In this document: positions 60,953 to 64,000 of the stretch, piece by piece
Position numbering within the stretch: the stretch's first letter is position 1
Layout of the letters: the number at the start of each line of letters is the position of its first letter
Source of the DNA: Microbacterium sp. zg-B96
Lineage (GTDB): Bacteria > Actinomycetota > Actinomycetes > Actinomycetales > Microbacteriaceae
Assembly: GCF_030246865.1 (NCBI RefSeq)
Contig: NZ_CP126738.1
Location: 124,001 to 188,000 of the forward strand
DNA: 64,000 nt
Reading direction: 5' to 3'
Program-made: the position numbers and the translations under genes
The notes under the pieces: model-generated
Databases searched by the model: none
Told to the model about the DNA's origin: nothing
What the model saw: the letters and a program-made list of their open reading frames with translations, nothing else

Positions 60953-61523
60953 GGCTGTCCTCCTCGGTAAACCGACCGAACATGTCGGATGCCGTCGCGG
61001 CTCGCTGCGCGAGGGCGAGTATCTCGGCGGCGATGGCGGCAGGGTGGTTGCGCTGGATCCAGTCTTCGCGCGCATGAACAGCGGTCACGTCGCCGAACAC
61101 AGCGGTGACGCCCGCCTGTCCCAGGTCGTTCCACACTGTCTTGCCTGCCTCGGCGATGCGATCGTCGGCATGCTGCGGATCCGCCGCCGCCGACTGCAGC
61201 ACCGACATCAACGGGTCCACCGCCTCAGCCGGCAGGCGCGGCCGCTCGGCGCGGGCGGCGAGGAATGCCGCAGTGAGGGCGGCGCGCACCTGATCAGGGG
61301 TTCCCGCGCCGGTGGCGTCGGTCAGCTCTGCGGCGATGGGGTAGCCGCGTTCATCGAGGGTCACATCGGCGTGGACGGGACTGGGCTCAACGGCATCCCC
61401 CAGGCGCGCCTGCACTGCGTCCAGTCGCGCGGTCAGGTCGCCCTGAAGGCGGATCCCGCGGGCACGGAACGCCTCGAGCCGCTCGACGATGTCGGGGCGC
61501 GGGGCCTCTTCGACCCCGCTCAT
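60945..61523 (-). CDS. YbaB/EbfC-like protein of the type VII locus
   Basis: 192 residues. An N-terminal coiled helix (IVERLEAFRARGIRLQGDLTARLDAVQARL), then PSPVHADVTLDERGYPIAAELTDA and PDQVRAALTAAFLAARAERP resemble the beta-sheet and last helix of YbaB-type proteins, which accompany many actinobacterial type VII clusters. The second half is helical and unassigned. It might be a chaperone-like factor for the WXG proteins rather than a DNA binder. ATGA overlaps with the preceding WXG gene. Confidence 0.65.
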   Translation of the reverse strand: MSGVEEAPRPDIVERLEAFRARGIRLQGDLTARLDAVQARLGDAVEPSPVHADVTLDERGYPIAAELTDATGAGTPDQVRAALTAAFLAARAERPRLPAEAVDPLMSVLQSAAADPQHADDRIAEAGKTVWNDLGQAGVTAVFGDVTAVHAREDWIQRNHPAAIAAEILALAQRAATASDMFGRFTEEDSRG

Positions 61524-61810
61524 CCCCAGCGCTCCGCAATCTTCGCGCGTGCCGTGGCGTAGCGCGCGGCGGATGCGTCGGTGGCGCGGGAGGATGAGCG
61601 CAGCACGGAATTCATGTTCCGAAGGCTCGCATCCCACTGCTGCTGCGCCGACCGATAGGCATCGGCGGCCTCGCCGCTCCACCGGTCGATGAGCGTTTCT
61701 GCCTCCGCCTCGAGGGCGTCCAGTTCCGCCTGAATGGCGGCGGTAGCCTCCGCGAGTCGACCGGCTGCCGCCTGCAGCGACGCGGGGTCGAATCTGAGTG
61801 TGTTTCCCAT
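61520..61810 (-). CDS. WXG100 family protein (third in row)
   Basis: 96 residues. LRFDPASLQAAAGRLAEATAAIQAELDALEAE, the turn RWSGEAADAYRSAQ, and a second helix ending ARAKIAERWG. This is a helical hairpin of normal WXG100 length with W-S-G in the turn. No YxxxD/E motif is seen at its end, so it may depend on a partner. It is one of three tandem WXG100 genes. Confidence 0.88.
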   Translation of the reverse strand: MGNTLRFDPASLQAAAGRLAEATAAIQAELDALEAEAETLIDRWSGEAADAYRSAQQQWDASLRNMNSVLRSSSRATDASAARYATARAKIAERWG

Positions 61811-61818
61811 GGCTGCCT

Positions 61819-62106
61819 CTATCTGAACTGCTTCGCCGACCGGTGGTCGGTCTCCACGTAATCTTCCGCGATGCCATCGGTGGCCTTCGCGATGCTGTGC
61901 AGGGTGTCCTTCATCGATAGGAACGTCGCGCTCCACTGCAGTTGCGCCGTGTCGTAGGCGGCCTGTGCGGCTCCGTCCCAATTCGCCCGGAGTGCGCCTG
62001 CTTCGCTCTCGATGCCACGCAGGGCGGCATCGATGCGCGCGCTTTCGGCGCGGAGGCGGTCGGCCGCCGCGTGCAGCGCCGCGGGGGTGACCCGAAGATC
62101 GGCCAT
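61819..62106 (-). CDS. WXG100 family protein (second in row)
   Basis: 95 residues. LRVTPAALHAAADRLRAES, the turn NWDGAAQAAYDTAQ, and the C-terminal IAEDYVETDHRSAKQF. W-D-G marks the hairpin turn, and Y-V-E-T-D is a clear YxxxD export motif, so this is the best candidate for the signal-bearing subunit of a WXG heterodimer with one of its neighbours. Confidence 0.9.
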   Translation of the reverse strand: MADLRVTPAALHAAADRLRAESARIDAALRGIESEAGALRANWDGAAQAAYDTAQLQWSATFLSMKDTLHSIAKATDGIAEDYVETDHRSAKQFR

Positions 62107-62108
62107 GA

Positions 62109-62426
62109 TCAGTCGCCTCCCAGCAGGGCACCAAGGCCCCCGATGGTGGATCCGTGCTGCTGCTCGAGCGCCTGCTGATCCTGGTCGGTCGAACGCATCG
62201 CCTGTGTGAGCTGAACGAGAACGGCATTGAGCTTGGCCGCACCCGCCGACCACTCGCCGACGAGCTGGGTGTAGGCGCTCGCGGCATCGCCCGACCAGTG
62301 CCCACCGAGCTCGTCCAGCTCGTCGAGCACACGGCGGACGCTGTCCTGGATGTCGATGTGGGCACCGGAGACGACGCTCGCACCGCGGGCGAGGGCGCCC
62401 TCGGTGGCCGAGATGCGGTCGTTCAT
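62109..62426 (-). CDS. WXG100 family protein (first in row)
   Basis: 105 residues. EGALARGASVVSGAHIDIQDSVRRVLDELDELGG, the turn HWSGDAASAYTQL, and a longer second helix ending in a glycine-rich tail (GSTIGGLGALLGGD). It is preceded by a GGAGG ribosome site 8 bp upstream, whereas the other two follow closely, so it heads the WXG gene trio. Confidence 0.88.
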   Translation of the reverse strand: MNDRISATEGALARGASVVSGAHIDIQDSVRRVLDELDELGGHWSGDAASAYTQLVGEWSAGAAKLNAVLVQLTQAMRSTDQDQQALEQQHGSTIGGLGALLGGD

Positions 62427-62472
62427 GCGTCTGCCTCCGCTGCGCGGGCGTGGCCGGTGCCGGGGTGCTGGC

Positions 62473-63831
62473 TCATTCGCGTCCGCCTGCCCCGGCGTTC
62501 TCGGAACGAGGGCCGAATTCCTCGTCGTCGTCCAGGTGTTCCGCGATCGGTCCGCCCAGCCCTCGGCCCGCCGATTCCTTCCGGTCGCCGCGCGCGCCGC
62601 CCATGCCGCCGCCCCCGACGCCGGCGCCCATGCCGCCGCGCCCGCCGGTCTGTCCGGCTGCGCCCGCGGTTCCCGGGGTGCCGGCGCGAGCGCCCGCCTG
62701 CGCGCCCGCGCCGCCCATACCACCGACGCCGCCACCGGCGAGGCCGGATCCGCTGCGGACACCGAGCCCGCCCGCAGGCGCGCCCGCACTTCCGCCGCGG
62801 CCGAGCAGACCGCCGGAAAGTCCCCCGCCCTGCCCGCCGGGCATGCCGCCCGATGAGCCGAGGCGCCCGAGCGCCGCGGCGCCCCCGCCGCCAACGGCCA
62901 TCCCGACGCCGAGCCCGGGTCCCATCCCGCTCGCACCACCGCCGCCACCCGGGAGGGTCGCCCCTCCGCTGCTTCCACCGCCGGGGAGCGATCCCACGCC
63001 GCCGATCGGGCCGTCCGGAGTCGGCACGTAATCGGGGGGAATCTTCCCGAGATCGATGGGCGGTCCGGGAGGGTGCGGAGCGGGGTAATGGGGCGGATCG
63101 AACACCGGCGGGCCGCCGATGACCGGGGGGCTGCCGATGACCGGCGGGAGACCGTTCGGCCCAGGCTCGCCGATGACCGCGCCGGTCTCGAAGCCGGGAA
63201 GCGAAGGGCCCCCTCCACCCCGCCCGCCGCCAGGGCCACCGGGCCCACCGCCGACGGGGATAGGCGTGCCGCCGACCGGTTCCACCGGGTCAGGGGCGAA
63301 TACGGCGTCGGAACCCGTGAGAGGTGGCGGCACGGCGATCTTCACCGCCGCGATCGCCTCGCTCACCTCCTTGTAGTGCTGTTCGGCTTCCTTCTCGCGC
63401 TGATCACCCAGGAAATCGTTCAGCAGCTGCACGGCCCCCTCGCCGGCGACCACCGACAGGGGCCCGAGCATGAGGGTGGTCCCGGCGACGGCGCCGCGTA
63501 CGGCGCCTTCCTGCCCCGCGGTCAGGCGACCCGATCCGAGGCTCTCGAGTCGTTCACGCGCCCGGGCTCGCTGTGCGTTGGCATCCTTCAGCGCGGTCTG
63601 CAAGTCGTCCTGCAGGTAGGCGATCTGAGCCGCGATGTCCTTGCTGGCCGCTGCGAAGGTCTTCGTCGCGGCGGACCCGGACTCCCCGGTCAGTCCCGGC
63701 TCGCTGACCACCTTGTCCAGGACGAAGGCGAGCTGCTGCAGTCGCACGATGAGTTCGTTTCGCGCGGGCACATCCCATGGCTCGCCGCCCTCGGCGAGAT
63801 TGCGCAGGCCCTGCTCCCATTGTCCGGTCAC
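62473..63831 (-). CDS. Gly/Pro-rich type VII-associated protein
   Basis: 452 residues from GTG 63831. Residues 1-100 are helical (RNELIVRLQQLAFVLDKVV, then AATKTFAAASKDIAAQIAYL) like a WXG/PPE-type N-terminal domain. From about residue 170 to 430 the chain is almost only Gly, Pro, Ala and Ser (GGPPVFDPPHYPAPHPPGPP; GGMGGAGAQAGARAG). The architecture recalls PE/PPE or EspI-like secreted proteins. It overlaps the upstream membrane gene by GTGA. Function unknown. Confidence 0.75.
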   Translation of the reverse strand: MTGQWEQGLRNLAEGGEPWDVPARNELIVRLQQLAFVLDKVVSEPGLTGESGSAATKTFAAASKDIAAQIAYLQDDLQTALKDANAQRARARERLESLGSGRLTAGQEGAVRGAVAGTTLMLGPLSVVAGEGAVQLLNDFLGDQREKEAEQHYKEVSEAIAAVKIAVPPPLTGSDAVFAPDPVEPVGGTPIPVGGGPGGPGGGRGGGGPSLPGFETGAVIGEPGPNGLPPVIGSPPVIGGPPVFDPPHYPAPHPPGPPIDLGKIPPDYVPTPDGPIGGVGSLPGGGSSGGATLPGGGGGASGMGPGLGVGMAVGGGGAAALGRLGSSGGMPGGQGGGLSGGLLGRGGSAGAPAGGLGVRSGSGLAGGGVGGMGGAGAQAGARAGTPGTAGAAGQTGGRGGMGAGVGGGGMGGARGDRKESAGRGLGGPIAEHLDDDEEFGPRSENAGAGGRE

Positions 63832-64000
63832 GGCGTTCCTCCTTGGTGAAGTCGCTTCCTGCGTGCGGTGAAGACGATGACGGCGATGACGCCGGCGGCC
63901 ACGGCGACGGCCAGGACCACGGCGACGGTGAGCCCGATCGGCCCGAGGGGATCGGTGCCGCCCGGTGCGGCAACGCCTGCCTCGTCCGTCGGGACGGGTG
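63828..64000 (-). CDS. Membrane protein, C-terminal end only
   Basis: The frame enters from beyond the window and ends at 63828. The visible 56 residues are a Pro/Gly-rich extracytoplasmic stretch (PVPTDEAGVAAPGGTDPLGP), one membrane helix (IGLTVAVVLAVAVAAGVIAV) and a basic cytoplasmic tail (FTARRKRLHQGG). It resembles the anchor of a surface protein. It belongs to the type VII operon by its 4-bp overlap with the next gene. Confidence 0.75.
   Translation of the reverse strand, partial: PVPTDEAGVAAPGGTDPLGPIGLTVAVVLAVAVAAGVIAVIVFTARRKRLHQGGTP

Overview
The window is high-GC (roughly 70%) actinobacterial DNA, most likely from Microbacteriaceae and probably a Microbacterium-like organism. The evidence is the codon use, many GTG/TTG starts, actinobacterial families (DUF3073, a DUF3516-type helicase, an Rv2578c-type radical SAM protein, a sterol-carrier protein near purD, F420/Ddn-like protein) and a type VII secretion locus with eccB, eccD and mycP. 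No rRNA, tRNA, IS element, prophage or CRISPR array is visible. Genes are packed tightly, with many 4-bp ATGA/GTGA or 1-bp TGATG overlaps, and no gene-free stretch exceeds 300 bp.

Region 1 (1-8.9 kb): the end of a LysR regulator, an MFS exporter flanked on both sides by a short 20-bp-period repeat, then a MarR regulator with a perfect palindromic operator followed by an eight-gene catabolic operon. That operon encodes an extradiol-type dioxygenase, an aldehyde dehydrogenase, a fumarylacetoacetase-family enzyme, a second VOC protein, an alpha/beta hydrolase, a GlcG/HbpS protein, a MetE-like barrel that has lost its zinc ligands, and an ABM monooxygenase. It looks like a meta-cleavage pathway for an unidentified aromatic substrate.

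Region 2 (8.9-27 kb): a Ddn-like protein, an MFS/flavodoxin pair, a gabD-lhgO pair (GABA/glutarate metabolism), purD, purM and purF, an HtaA-like surface protein, a universal stress protein, PadR and MerR/TipAS regulators with recognisable operators, topoisomerase IB preceded by a 37-residue ORF, and twin CrcB fluoride channels.

Region 3 (27-54 kb): a large RND efflux pump with an extra acidic tail and a palindromic operator, a DEAD-box helicase with a highly structured leader and an Arg/Asp repeat tail, an M20 amidohydrolase, a glycosyltransferase, a radical SAM protein, a VanY peptidase, an acyl-CoA dehydrogenase, a YkoEDC-type ECF transporter, pirin, CstA with YbdD, a Ski2-like helicase and RecQ.

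Region 4 (54-64 kb): an FHA protein on the + strand facing a long - strand type VII secretion operon. In transcription order it holds a membrane protein cut by the window edge, a Gly/Pro-rich secreted-type protein, three WXG100 proteins, a YbaB-like protein, an EspC-like protein, a WXG-like membrane protein, a lipoprotein, EccD, EccB and the mycosin MycP. EccC would be expected beyond 64 kb.

Recurring non-coding signals stand out: the 20-bp-period repeat at three loci, two related 75-bp palindromic elements, several perfect operators, and a set of leaderless promoters with a fixed 6-nt gap between the -10 hexamer and the start codon.
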